Positions 43,975-53,193 are shown, counted from the first letter of the stretch. The stretch is 64,000 bases of DNA from Clostridium_S neuense (GCF_045310695.1 NZ_JBJIAA010000001.1:124001-188000); one strand, 5' to 3'. Numbers and translations: made by a program. Notes: generated by a model not told the origin, from the sequence alone.

Positions 43975-44324
43975 TTATTCTTGAGAAATCTAGTTTATTG
44001 TTCTCAAATCACATGGGCTGACGCCCAAACCCCCAGCCTAATTTGACTAATTTNNNNNNNNNNNNNNNNNNNNNNNNNNNNNNNNNNNNNNNNNNNNNNN
44101 NNNNNNNNNNNNNNNNNNNNNNNNNNNNNNNNNNNNNNNNNNNNNNNNNNTTTATTAGTTTTACTGCTATTTTTGAGAGGACTAATTTATTGTTCTCAAA
44201 TCACATGGGCTGACGCCCAAACCCCCAGCCTAATTTGACTAATTTATTAGTTTTACTGCTATTTTTGAGAGGACTAATTTATTGTTCTCAAATCACATGG
44301 GCTGACGCCCAAACCCCCAGATGT
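43975..44324. repeat. 92-bp tandem repeat with GGGCTGACGCCC hairpin, containing an assembly gap
   Basis: Units start with TGTTCTCAAATCACATGGG at 43999, 44191 and 44283. The last two are exactly 92 bases apart. Each holds GGGCTGACGCCC, AAACCCCCAG, AATTTGACTAATTTATTAG and TTTTGAGAGGACTAATTT. The first interval is 192, eight more than two units, and includes 97 N. The array ends four bases from the oppA2 stop. Confidence 0.85.
44054..44150. other. Assembly gap (97 N)
   Basis: A run of N within the tandem repeat. If the array were regular, 89 bases would fill it for two units; the real number of units is unknown. Confidence 0.95.
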
Positions 44325-46004
44325 TTACTTTTCTACATATGCTTTGGTGAAATATAGAACATCCATTGGTGTTCTGTAAGTGCCTTTAACATAACTCTTC
44401 ATGCAGCAAACAACATTATATTCATACAAAGGTATAATAGGCATATCATTCATTAAAATATCTTCTGCTTGATGCATTTCATCAAATCTCTTTGCAGGAT
44501 CAGCTTCAGATTTAGCTTCTTTAACAAGTTTATCATATGCTGGATTGCTATAGCCTGTAGTATTATTTCCTCCGTTAGTTACCCACATATCTATAAAGGT
44601 CATTGGATCAGCATAATCTGCAGACCAACCATTTCTCGATATACCAGCATATGTGTGTTTAGTTGTTTCATCAAGCTGAATTTTTCTTTCAACTGCTCTA
44701 AGATTTACATTTATATTTAAATTGGTTTTAAGCATTTGTTGTATAGCTTGTGCTATATCTGGATTATTTCCATCAGAATTATACATAAGCTCAATAGTTG
44801 GCAAGCCCTTTCCATCGGGATATCCTGCTTTAGCTAATAGCTGCTTTGCTTGAGCTACATCTCCCTTTGCTGGAAAGTATTTTTTACCCTTGAATTGCTT
44901 TCCGTCAGGTCCTAACATACCAGTAGGTACAAAACTTGTAGCTGGAACTTCACCGCCTTTTACTACATTTTTAACTAAAGCTTCTCTATCAATTGCCAAA
45001 TTAACTGCTTTTCTAAAATCAGCATTATTCATTGCCTTAGCAACTACTGGATCAAGCTTAGCTTTTGGATCTAGATTAAAACCATAGTAATAGTTTCCTA
45101 TATTAACATAAGTTTTTGCCTTCCCCTGTTTTAGAAGATTAGGAGTTTGTTCTGCTGGTGGTGAATCGATTATATCAACCTGTCCCGATTGAAAAGCTGA
45201 CATATAGCTTGTTGCATCATTTAAAACTGTATAGTTTAATTTATCAAGTTTAACAGATGACTTATTCCAGTAATAATCATTTTTAACAAATTCTAATTTG
45301 CTGTTTTGTTTCCAGGTTTGCAATTTAAATGCTCCATCAGAAACATAACTTGAAGGCTTTAGTGCCCAACCACTTGGATCCTTACTTACAATATCTTTTC
45401 TTTCAGGCATATAAGTTTGAAATGCCATAAGTGATAAGAAATATGGTGTTGGATTTTCCAGTTCAACATCAAGAGTATAATCATCTGTGGCTTTTACTCC
45501 AACTTGATCAGCTGTAGCTGATGCAACTCCTGGTGTTTTTTTATCCGCTGGAAGAGTGCTTTCATTATAACCTTGAGCATTTTTCAAATAATACAATTGA
45601 TATGCATACTCAGAAGCTGTATCTGGTGCCAAAGCTCTCTTCCAGCCATACTCAAAGTCATGAGCAGTTACAGGCTTTCCATCTGACCATTTTGCATTTT
45701 TTCTTAAATGAAAAACATAGTGTTTTCCACCATCAGTTATATCCCAGCTTTTTGCAATTCCAGGATGTGGCTGATTTTTTGCATCTACCTCTGTAAGACC
45801 TTCAAAAGCATTCGCTATTACTATTCCACCTTCTACAGAAGTATTTAATCCTGGGTCTATAGTTTTAGGATTAGCACCTAAATTATACGTTATAACCTGA
45901 TTTGAATTTTTTCCCGCTGTACTTCCACAGCCACTTAATAATGATCCTACTAACAAAGTAGATAGAGTTAAAGCAACTATTCTACTTTTTCTGCTTTTTA
46001 ACAT
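44325..46004 (-). CDS. oppA: Oligopeptide-binding lipoprotein, opp copy 2
   Basis: 559 residues, lipoprotein signal ending LSGC (Cys26). SBP_bac_5 family with YNLGANPKTIDPGLNTSVEG and KHTYAGISRNGWSADYADPM; nearly collinear with oppA1 with scattered substitutions, including ligand-contact regions, so peptide preference may differ. It starts only 26 bases after oppF2, following GGGGGGAA. Last gene of operon copy 2. Confidence 0.95.
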   Translation of the reverse strand: MLKSRKSRIVALTLSTLLVGSLLSGCGSTAGKNSNQVITYNLGANPKTIDPGLNTSVEGGIVIANAFEGLTEVDAKNQPHPGIAKSWDITDGGKHYVFHLRKNAKWSDGKPVTAHDFEYGWKRALAPDTASEYAYQLYYLKNAQGYNESTLPADKKTPGVASATADQVGVKATDDYTLDVELENPTPYFLSLMAFQTYMPERKDIVSKDPSGWALKPSSYVSDGAFKLQTWKQNSKLEFVKNDYYWNKSSVKLDKLNYTVLNDATSYMSAFQSGQVDIIDSPPAEQTPNLLKQGKAKTYVNIGNYYYGFNLDPKAKLDPVVAKAMNNADFRKAVNLAIDREALVKNVVKGGEVPATSFVPTGMLGPDGKQFKGKKYFPAKGDVAQAKQLLAKAGYPDGKGLPTIELMYNSDGNNPDIAQAIQQMLKTNLNINVNLRAVERKIQLDETTKHTYAGISRNGWSADYADPMTFIDMWVTNGGNNTTGYSNPAYDKLVKEAKSEADPAKRFDEMHQAEDILMNDMPIIPLYEYNVVCCMKSYVKGTYRTPMDVLYFTKAYVEK

Positions 46005-46030
46005 TTAATTCCCCCCTAAATATATTTAAT

Positions 46031-47008
46031 TTAATATAAATTACATGCAACCTTATGTCCTCCGCCTACATCTTTAAGTTCAAAATCGGCTTCTTCACAA
46101 TTAGGTTTAGCATATTTACATCTTCCTTTAAACCTACAACCCTTTGGAGGATCTATTGGTGATGGTATTTCTCCCTCCAATATTATTCTTTTGTTTTTCT
46201 CCGCCATATCTGGATCTGGAATTGGTATTGCTGAAATAAGAGCTTTTGTATATGGATGAAGTGGATTTTTATAAAGCTCACTGCTATCTGCTAATTCAAC
46301 CAATTTTCCCAAATACATTACGCCTATTTTATCTGATATATGTCTTACCATTGACAAATCATGGGCTATAAATAAATAAGTAAGACCTAAATCATCCTGT
46401 AAATCTTCAAGCATGTTTACTACCTGTGCTTGTATTGATACATCAAGAGCAGAAATAGGTTCATCACAAACAATAAATTCTGGCTGTACCGCAAGTGCCC
46501 TAGCGATTCCAATTCTCTGCCTTTGTCCTCCTGAAAACTCATGTGGGTATCTACTTGCATGATCTGGATTTAATCCAACTCTATTTAATAAATATTGGAT
46601 TCTATCGTGCTTTTCTTTCTTACCCATTAACTTATGAATTTGTATTGGTTCACCTATGATATCTTCAACTGTCATTCTTGAATTTAAGGATGCATATGGA
46701 TCTTGAAATATCATTTGAAGCTTTCTTCTATATGGAAGCATAGCCTTATTTTTTAACTTTGCTATATCCTTGCCGTCGTAAATAATTTGGCCACTTGTTG
46801 GCTCATAAAGCTTTAATATAGTTCTTCCAGTTGTTGTTTTCCCACAACCCGATTCTCCAACAAGCCCTAAAGTTTCACCCTTTTTTATCTCAAAAGAAAC
46901 ATCATCTACAGCCTTTATATAACTTTTTGTAGCTCTAAATATTCCTCTATTAATACTAAAAAACTTAGTTAAGTTTTTTACCTCTATAAGATTATCTTTT
47001 TTCTCCAT
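46031..47008 (-). CDS. oppF: Oligopeptide ABC transporter ATPase OppF, opp copy 2
   Basis: 325 residues. GLVGESGCGKTTTG, SGGQRQRIGIARAL and FIVCDEPISALDVS are intact, and the C-terminal CRFKGRCKYAKPNCEE region is present. ATG overlaps the oppD2 stop by one base (TAATG). It ends at ...CNLY, showing the uninterrupted form of the gene end that is extended in oppF1. Confidence 0.95.
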   Translation of the reverse strand: MEKKDNLIEVKNLTKFFSINRGIFRATKSYIKAVDDVSFEIKKGETLGLVGESGCGKTTTGRTILKLYEPTSGQIIYDGKDIAKLKNKAMLPYRRKLQMIFQDPYASLNSRMTVEDIIGEPIQIHKLMGKKEKHDRIQYLLNRVGLNPDHASRYPHEFSGGQRQRIGIARALAVQPEFIVCDEPISALDVSIQAQVVNMLEDLQDDLGLTYLFIAHDLSMVRHISDKIGVMYLGKLVELADSSELYKNPLHPYTKALISAIPIPDPDMAEKNKRIILEGEIPSPIDPPKGCRFKGRCKYAKPNCEEADFELKDVGGGHKVACNLY

Positions 47009-48018
47009 TAGCCTACACTCCTTTTAATATCTTGCATAATTTCTAATGCATAAGGATGATTAAGCCAACAGCTAGAATAATGTCCTTCATTAATTTTGTA
47101 ATTTTCAGCTCTCCCCTCAAAACATACCTTCATAGCATACTCGCATCTTTCAGCAAAAGGGCACCCCTTAGGAGGAGCTAGTAAATCTGGAGGTGTTCCT
47201 TCAATTGGTTTAAGCCTTTCCTTTACTTCTAATTTAGGATTTGGAATACTCCTTAAAAGTCCCCAGGTATATGGATGATTTGCATTATAAAAAATATCTC
47301 TTGAGGTTCCACTTTCAACCACAACCCCACCGTACATGACATTTATTCTTGAGCACACATCTGCCACAACTCCCAAATCATGTGTTATAAGTATAATTGA
47401 CATATTTAATTTTTGTTTAAGCTCCTTCATAAGCTCTAGTATCTGAGCTTGAATTGTAACATCAAGTGCTGTAGTTGGTTCATCAGCAATTAAAAGCTTA
47501 GGCTCACAAATTAATGCCATTGCTATCATTACCCTCTGCCTCATTCCACCAGAGAACTCATACGGATATTGCTTTATTCTCTTCTCTGGACTAGGTATAC
47601 CAACTAAGTTAAGCATTTCTATTACCTTTTTTCTAGCTTCACTTTTACTCATACTTTTATGCCTGATTAAAGGTTCACTTAATTGATCGCCTATTGTAAT
47701 TACTGGATTTAAAGATGTCATAGGATCTTGAAATATCATACCTATTTCATTTCCTCTTATATTTTCCATTTCTTTTTCAGAAAGCTTGGTCAAATCTTTT
47801 CCATCAAACAAGACTTCGCCCTTTTTTATAACACCATTACTATCTAAAAGCCTCATAACCGTCATCATCGTTATACTTTTTCCACTTCCAGATTCACCTA
47901 CAATTCCTATTGCCTCTCCTTTATATAAATCAATTGTAACTCCTCTTACAGCTTGAACCTCACCAACATGAGTATTAAATGAGGTGTATATATCATTAAT
48001 TTCAAGCAACTTCTCCAT
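47008..48018 (-). CDS. oppD: Oligopeptide ABC transporter ATPase OppD, opp copy 2
   Basis: 336 residues. Walker A GIVGESGSGKSITM, signature SGGMRQRVMIAMAL, Walker B LLIADEPTTALDVT, and the C-terminal Cys region GCPFAERCEYAMKVCF. Very similar to oppD1 but four residues shorter at the C-terminus. Confidence 0.95.
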   Translation of the reverse strand: MEKLLEINDIYTSFNTHVGEVQAVRGVTIDLYKGEAIGIVGESGSGKSITMMTVMRLLDSNGVIKKGEVLFDGKDLTKLSEKEMENIRGNEIGMIFQDPMTSLNPVITIGDQLSEPLIRHKSMSKSEARKKVIEMLNLVGIPSPEKRIKQYPYEFSGGMRQRVMIAMALICEPKLLIADEPTTALDVTIQAQILELMKELKQKLNMSIILITHDLGVVADVCSRINVMYGGVVVESGTSRDIFYNANHPYTWGLLRSIPNPKLEVKERLKPIEGTPPDLLAPPKGCPFAERCEYAMKVCFEGRAENYKINEGHYSSCWLNHPYALEIMQDIKRSVG

Positions 48019-48029
48019 AAATATTCCAC

Positions 48030-48944
48030 CTACCTTCTCATTTTTGGATCTAATGCATAAGTTAGTCCATCTCCTAATAAGTTAAATGCCAACATAGTAA
48101 GACTTATTGCCAGTGCTGGAAATATTAATTGATATGGGTATAATTGATATCCACCTAATGCATCCGAAGCAAGGCTACCCCATGATGCAAGAGGTGCTGG
48201 TATTCCAAGACCAATGAAGCTTAAAAATGCTTCTTGAAATATTGCATCTGGTACTGAAAGAGTTAATGTAACAATTATTTGACCTAAACAATTTGGGATT
48301 AAATGCTTTAAAATTATTCTCATATTAGATGCACCTATAGTTTTTGCTGCAAGAACAAATTCCTGCTGCTTTAAAGACATGATTTGTCCTCTAACAATTC
48401 TTGCCATAGTAACCCAAAAGGAAATTGTGAGTGCTAGTATTATGCTGATTAAACCGGGTTTTAAAACAATCATTATTAGTATTACATATATTGTCATTGG
48501 TATAGCATATATGGCTTCAACAACTCTCATCATGATATTATCTACAATTCCACCAAAATACCCTGATATGCCTCCATATATTACTCCAATAAAAATACTA
48601 AGTATGCTTGCTACAAGACCTATTGTTAATGATATCCTAGCCCCCTCAAGAACTCTTACAAATAAATCTCTTCCAAATTTATCTGTACCAAACCAATGTG
48701 AAGCACTTGGCCCAATATTACCATTACTTAAATTTTGAGCTGTATAGCTATATCTTGATAGCATAGGTCCAAATATTGCAGCTAAAGCTATAAATATAAC
48801 AAATCCTAAACCAAACATAGCTAATTTATCTTTTCTAAGCCTTCTAATTACATCTTGCCAATAACTTAAACTTTCCCTTTCTATTTTTTGAGAATTTTTT
48901 TTCTCTTTAGGTACAACTTTAAACATATCCTTAGAAACTTCCAC
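48030..48944 (-). CDS. oppC: Oligopeptide ABC transporter permease OppC, opp copy 2
   Basis: 304 residues, the same length as oppC1. The N-terminal LSYWQDVIRRLRKDKLAMFG segment, FGTDKFGRDLFVR and the EAA loop AAKTIGASNMRIILKHLIPN are conserved. GTG start at 48944 after AGGAGGAATATAA. Pairs with OppB2. Confidence 0.94.
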   Translation of the reverse strand: MEVSKDMFKVVPKEKKNSQKIERESLSYWQDVIRRLRKDKLAMFGLGFVIFIALAAIFGPMLSRYSYTAQNLSNGNIGPSASHWFGTDKFGRDLFVRVLEGARISLTIGLVASILSIFIGVIYGGISGYFGGIVDNIMMRVVEAIYAIPMTIYVILIMIVLKPGLISIILALTISFWVTMARIVRGQIMSLKQQEFVLAAKTIGASNMRIILKHLIPNCLGQIIVTLTLSVPDAIFQEAFLSFIGLGIPAPLASWGSLASDALGGYQLYPYQLIFPALAISLTMLAFNLLGDGLTYALDPKMRR

Positions 48945-48955
48945 TTATATTCCTC

Positions 48956-49876
48956 CTAACTATCTAGCTTAATTCTTGGATCAATTACAACATACAGTAA
49001 ATCAACGATTAAATTACAAATTATTAACAAACTGCAAAAAAACACGGTTACTCCCATAATTACGGTATAATCTCTATTAGATATACTTTGTACAAATTGT
49101 CTTCCAAGTCCAGGAATTCCAAATACACTTTCTATTACAAAGCTTCCCGTAAGAACTCCTGCTGTAATTGGTCCTAAATATGTCACTACCGGAATCAATG
49201 AATTCTTAAGTATGTGCTTAAAAATAATTTTATATTTTGATAATCCCTTAGCTCTAGCAACTTTTATGTAATCTGTCCTTATAACTTCAACTATACTAGA
49301 TCGAATGAGCCTTGCAATAAAAGCCATATAATATAATCCTAGTGCCACAGCAGGCATTATATAATTTAAAGGACTGTCAAGCCCAACTGCAGGTAGAATA
49401 TTAAATTTCACCGCAAAAATATATATCATAACCGGAGCTAGTATCATGCTTGGAACTGCAACTCCAAAAGTAGATATAAGCATACATATGTTATCTAAAA
49501 GTTTCCCCTGCCGAAGCGCTGCAATTATTCCAAGAAGCATACCAAATACAACTGCAAAAATAATTGCACAAATGCCGACTTTTAATGATGCTGGAAATAA
49601 ATTTTTTATAAATTGGTTTACTGTCATTCCTTGTGTGTACATAGAAAGTCCTAAATCTCCATGAACTAAATCTATTAAATAATTTTTATATTGAATTCCA
49701 AGTGATTTATTCAATCCAAACTTTTCATTTAAATTGTCCATAACCGCTGCTGGTAATTTTCTATCTCCAGTAAATGGCCCCCCTGGAATAGCATGCATTA
49801 AAAAAAATGTAATAGTGATTACAAACCAGAGTGTAATTATACTTGAAACTAACCTTTTTAAAATATATTTAAACAT
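48956..49876 (-). CDS. oppB: Oligopeptide ABC transporter permease OppB, opp copy 2
   Basis: 306 residues, matching oppB1, when the ATG at 49876 is used; GGGGGGAGAAG lies directly ahead. An open frame extends 33 codons upstream but lacks a site and is not conserved in copy 1. FLMHAIPGGPF and the EAA loop (ARAKGLSKYKIIFKHILKNS) are present. First gene of operon copy 2. Confidence 0.94.
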   Translation of the reverse strand: MFKYILKRLVSSIITLWFVITITFFLMHAIPGGPFTGDRKLPAAVMDNLNEKFGLNKSLGIQYKNYLIDLVHGDLGLSMYTQGMTVNQFIKNLFPASLKVGICAIIFAVVFGMLLGIIAALRQGKLLDNICMLISTFGVAVPSMILAPVMIYIFAVKFNILPAVGLDSPLNYIMPAVALGLYYMAFIARLIRSSIVEVIRTDYIKVARAKGLSKYKIIFKHILKNSLIPVVTYLGPITAGVLTGSFVIESVFGIPGLGRQFVQSISNRDYTVIMGVTVFFCSLLIICNLIVDLLYVVIDPRIKLDS

Positions 49877-50035
49877 CTTCTCCCCCCAAATACTTATTAG
49901 TTTACATTTCACATATAAATTCCTGTCTTCAAATCCAGACCAGGCATTGTGGCATTTTAAAACTTTTATCGCCACATTGTTATTAATATATTAATATTAC
50001 TTAATATTTATTAGTTATTTGTTAAGCATATTTAT

Positions 50036-50064
50036 ATATTACCATTATTTTTTTACTTTTTCAA
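50036..50064 (-). promoter_or_regulatory. oppB2 promoter
   Basis: On the minus strand TTGAAA (50064-50059), 17 bases, TAATAT (50041-50036). The equivalent, slightly weaker promoter is found ahead of oppB1, so the promoter was duplicated with the operon. The leader to 49877 is about 150 bases, AT-rich, with no recognised riboswitch. Confidence 0.6.
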
Positions 50065-50134
50065 TATATTTGAATATTATTAATTATATTGTTTTTATAT
50101 ATTTATATTACAAAAGTGTTTTTTATGTCTAAAT

Positions 50135-50177
50135 AGTAAAAAATAAGGATGTCATGAAATTTCATAACATCCTTATT
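50135..50177 (-). terminator. Hairpin terminator upstream of oppB2
   Basis: AATAAGGATGTTATGAAA pairs with TTTCATGACATCCTTATT on the minus strand and is followed by TTTTTT. It would stop transcripts arriving from the DUF692-like gene before the opp promoter. Confidence 0.75.
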
Positions 50178-50181
50178 CTAT

Positions 50182-50345
50182 GAGTACAGAGGACAATAAA
50201 AGATAATTTTTTCCCGATACGCTTGGAAAAATCTTAAACTTAATGCTTGGGCATGATTTAAATATAGTATTCAGCACAGCTTACACTATTAAATTATAAT
50301 ATTTACCTTAGAGTAGTGAAAGGTAAATCTACCTTAGCTTTTTGT
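50182..50345 (+). repeat. Cloverleaf repeat, copy F (degraded)
   Basis: GAGTACAGAGGACAAT, arm 3 (AATTTTTTCCC...GGAAAAATC), ATCTTAAACTTAATGC, an AGTATTCAGC-ACA-GCTTACACT segment, ATTAAATTATAA and arm 1 (TTTACC...GGTAAA). The right outer stem is lost. Confidence 0.6.
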
Positions 50346-50470
50346 CATAGGTAAAAACCTTCACCTTTCGCATAGCGAAACCCTTAACTATAGTTTTCTG
50401 CAAATTAATTTTATAAATTTAAATATTATCTTGGCATTATAAAAAAATTTGCATATATAGATTATAGGAA

Positions 50471-50565
50471 TTTAAAGATAAACAACTTGGAATATTAAAA
50501 TTAGCTGAATTCTGTTTTGGAACATGTTGGTTATATGAACATATATCAGTTGACAATTGTCAACT
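50471..50565 (+). repeat. 90-bp dispersed direct repeat, copy 2
   Basis: It starts AAAGATAAACAACTTGGAA like the copy at 21395 and ends with the palindromic GTTGACAATTGTCAAC. Otherwise the stretch between 50346 and 50636 has no recognisable gene. Confidence 0.65.
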
Positions 50566-50636
50566 GATTAAGGCATGGAAAATATTACTTGTCAAATTAT
50601 AACATCAGCTATTTTAAGCTTTCAGCTTATTCATAT

Positions 50637-51425
50637 TTACCTGCATATTTCGTTTATTTTGTTTAGCTGCTCTTCTAAATTTCTTATGATTAATTCTTCA
50701 TTTTCGCCTTCTACTCCATTATATTCTAGCGTTACTATATCAGGCTTTGAGTAATTAAGCACCCAAGCTAATAATTCATATTCTTCATCTTGCATAGCTT
50801 GATGAGTATCTTTTGGAAAACCATTCTTGTCATATCCAGAACCATTTACATGTATTTCCTTAATGCGATCAAGTGGAAGTCTTTTGAGATAATCACGAAT
50901 ATCCCATTCATTATATTTGGCTGTAATTTTAGTATGAGAGATATCAAGTAAAAAACAAACATCATTATCTATATATATTTTACTTATCTTTGATGCATCA
51001 GTATACGGATATAAATCAAATAACGTCCTATCAGTAGGAGAATCAGGAGAATTTTCTAAAAGAAGTGGAACTTCCAACTTATCCTTAAAAATTCTAATGT
51101 GATTTGACATAAGCGAATATATTTCTTCATCTGTCATGCCTTCATGCATATCAGCATTTCTAATTGCAAGGTGAACTCCATAATGAGGTGAATTACATTT
51201 TTTAATTAGTTTATTTGCACGATTAAAGTCTATAACTTCTATATTTTTCATTCCTGTATTTTCAAAGTAACCTAAACCATGCAGTAAAACCGGACGCATG
51301 GAACGCATAGTTTCAAATTCCTTATCAAAGTTTCCAAATGCACCAGACTTAACATAATCAACCTTAACAGCATTATTTTCCAGAAGACTTTTTAAAGCTT
51401 TTGACCAATTACATCCTATATACAT
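50637..51425 (-). CDS. DUF692/MNIO-like TIM-barrel protein
   Basis: 262 residues. The pattern resembles the DUF692 (multinuclear non-heme iron oxidase, MNIO) family: PVLLHGLGYF, YGVHLAIRNADMH, LLLENSPDSPTD, VCFLLDISHTKITAKYNEWD, IKEIHVNGSG and a later DTHQAM. The ordered His, Glu-Asn, Asp-x-x-His and His-x-Asn residues could bind iron. Some DUF692 enzymes modify peptides; others have no known role. A sugar-phosphate isomerase/epimerase (AP endonuclease 2 fold) is the alternative reading. ATG at 51425. No partner RRE-type protein or Cys-rich precursor is nearby. Confidence 0.65.
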   Translation of the reverse strand: MYIGCNWSKALKSLLENNAVKVDYVKSGAFGNFDKEFETMRSMRPVLLHGLGYFENTGMKNIEVIDFNRANKLIKKCNSPHYGVHLAIRNADMHEGMTDEEIYSLMSNHIRIFKDKLEVPLLLENSPDSPTDRTLFDLYPYTDASKISKIYIDNDVCFLLDISHTKITAKYNEWDIRDYLKRLPLDRIKEIHVNGSGYDKNGFPKDTHQAMQDEEYELLAWVLNYSKPDIVTLEYNGVEGENEELIIRNLEEQLNKINEICR

Positions 51426-51540
51426 AACCTAGTTCTCCTATCTCTTTAAAATATCTATACTTTTTTAAACATATTTAATATATTTTTCCCAATCTTGTAC
51501 AAGTATGAAAATACGCTATCATTATACTATTCTATATATA

Positions 51541-51573
51541 AAAAATACAAGGCATAAAGCATACCTTGCATTT
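51541..51573 (-). terminator. Terminator of the Ser/Asn-rich protein gene
   Basis: On the minus strand ATGCAAGG, an 11-base loop, CCTTGTAT, then TTTTTT. It begins a few bases after the stop. Confidence 0.8.
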
Positions 51574-51578
51574 AGAAT

Positions 51579-52070
51579 CTACATTAAATTACCCGATAAA
51601 ACGCTATTTATATTTTCATTTGCATTACTACTATCACTAGCTTGATTCTGATCTTGATTTTGGCTTAAAAGTTGAAATATAGAACTCATCATTTCATTAC
51701 CATTACCACCACTATTACCTAATCCTAAGCTGCTGTCACTACTACTGCTATCGTCATCACTGTCATCAATACTTCCTAAGTTATCAGCTGTGCTATATGC
51801 ACCTGACATACTCTGCAAACTTTGTAATTGAAGTAATTTCTCTAATTCATCCAGCTTACTCGTTTGTGATGATTTATCTGCACTGTCAACCTTTGTATTT
51901 CCATTCACTTTTGTAACATCTGTAGAATTTTTACTAGTTGAAGTTTGCATAACATCCCCAAGCAATGTTGAAAAATCAATATCATTACCTGAATTGCTAC
52001 TGCTATTGGTACCATATAAACTTTGTAATGCATTTTGCTGCATAAGCTGAGATACTGCGTCTACTGACAT
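51579..52070 (-). CDS. Ser/Asn/Gln-rich protein of unknown function
   Basis: 163 residues, not recognised. It starts MSVDAVSQLMQQNALQSLYG, has a predicted helix with LDELEKLLQLQSLQSM in the centre, an acidic serine tract (SIDDSDDDSSSSDSS) and a Gln/Asn-rich end. There are no cysteines, no signal peptide and no membrane segment. The AAAGGAGGAGTGA site before the ATG at 52070 is very strong, so it is translated well. It is monocistronic with its own terminator. The composition suggests an unstructured surface, flagellar or spore-associated protein, but there is no direct evidence. Confidence 0.75.
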   Translation of the reverse strand: MSVDAVSQLMQQNALQSLYGTNSSSNSGNDIDFSTLLGDVMQTSTSKNSTDVTKVNGNTKVDSADKSSQTSKLDELEKLLQLQSLQSMSGAYSTADNLGSIDDSDDDSSSSDSSLGLGNSGGNGNEMMSSIFQLLSQNQDQNQASDSSNANENINSVLSGNLM

Positions 52071-52096
52071 ATTTATTCACTCCTCCTTTGTATTTT

Positions 52097-52202
52097 ATTA
52101 AAGATAAACCGCCTTGAAACTTGAAATTTATTTGTACCAAAATACCATCTTCTTGGCATTTTAGTGTACATGAATTTCAATAGTTCAAGCGGTTTATATA
52201 TA
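52097..52202. repeat. 100-bp hairpin element, copy 1
   Basis: GATAAACCGCCTTGAA and the following TTGAAATTTATTTGTACC pair with GTGTACATGAATTTCAATAG and TTCAAGCGGTTTATA around a short centre (ATACCATCTTCTTGGCAT). It lies just upstream of the Ser/Asn-rich gene. Copy 2 is inverted at 54365-54467. Confidence 0.75.
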
Positions 52203-52322
52203 ATTAATTGTACCCTTTCAGTTTTCCGACTTCCATATTTTAATAGTTTTTTTATAAAAATTTTATTATTAGTTATTAATAAACTTGCATCTAGACTTTC
52301 CTCTTTTCACTAAAAACAAAAT

Positions 52323-53180
52323 TTAAAATAAAAAATCCTTTATACAATTTCTAATTGCTTCTTCTGTACTACTAAAATATATACCGTGATTTTTGAGTTT
52401 ATTATTTGATATTCTCAAATCTTTATTTTTTTCTTTATATCTTTCAACATCCTTTATTAAAATTTCTTCAATTCTATAACTTAATCCCATTGCAGCAATA
52501 ACTGTTTTTGCCACCTCATATGTGCTTAAATTATTTTCACTTCCTGCATTATAGACTCCAACTGGTAAATCAATAATTTTATCAAAGTTCTTTACTAAAT
52601 CATGCACATATGTAATTCCTCTATATTCATTTGCCGGAAATTTTACAGCTTTATTTTCCATTAACGCTTTTGCTATATTCCATACTATGTTAGAATTTGT
52701 TTTCTTTTGTCTTTCTGGAAGATCAAAAAGCCATGTAAGTCTCAAAATAACTACGTTTTGCATCACTCTAAGTATTTCTTTCTCCGCTTGAATTTTATGC
52801 TTTCCATATACGTTATTAGGCACATACTTCTCTTCATCATAAGGTCCAACCTCATCGTTTCCCCCGTATACTTGGTCAGAACTTAAGTATATTAACTTTG
52901 CTTTTGTCTTTACACATGCTTTTGCAACATTAATTGAGCCTTTAACATTTACTTCAAAAGATTTTTCTGGATTTCTTTCACATGCACCTGTATCTGATAT
53001 AGCAGCTGCATGAACTAAATAGTCAGGCTTGTATTTTGATATTATCGAAACTGTTTGCTTCTCATTTGTTATGTCTAAATCATCATGACTGAATCCAATA
53101 ATATTGTATTTTTCTTTATAATAATCAATAAATCTCGAGGCAAAAAAACCATCTTTTCCAGTAACAACTATCGTTTTCAT
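52323..53180 (-). CDS. RmlD-like SDR sugar-nucleotide reductase/epimerase
   Basis: 285 residues, extended short-chain dehydrogenase. The NAD(P)-binding start is IVVTGKDGFFASRFID (one glycine replaced relative to TGxxGxxG), followed by the LDITN segment typical of dTDP-4-dehydrorhamnose reductases, YLSSDQVYGG and the catalytic YGKHK. It is likely to reduce a nucleotide-sugar or similar substrate, but no other rhamnose genes are nearby, so the role is open. ATG at 53180 after AAGGAGGATTTTT. Cloverleaf copy G lies directly upstream of its ribosome binding site, between it and the PhzF gene. Confidence 0.85.
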   Translation of the reverse strand: MKTIVVTGKDGFFASRFIDYYKEKYNIIGFSHDDLDITNEKQTVSIISKYKPDYLVHAAAISDTGACERNPEKSFEVNVKGSINVAKACVKTKAKLIYLSSDQVYGGNDEVGPYDEEKYVPNNVYGKHKIQAEKEILRVMQNVVILRLTWLFDLPERQKKTNSNIVWNIAKALMENKAVKFPANEYRGITYVHDLVKNFDKIIDLPVGVYNAGSENNLSTYEVAKTVIAAMGLSYRIEEILIKDVERYKEKNKDLRISNNKLKNHGIYFSSTEEAIRNCIKDFLF

Positions 53181-53193
53181 AAAAATCCTCCTT

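Noticed and set aside
43975..44324. Possible CRISPR array in the regularly repeated block
   Set aside because: The units are identical throughout their 92 bases with no unique spacers; it is a simple tandem repeat.
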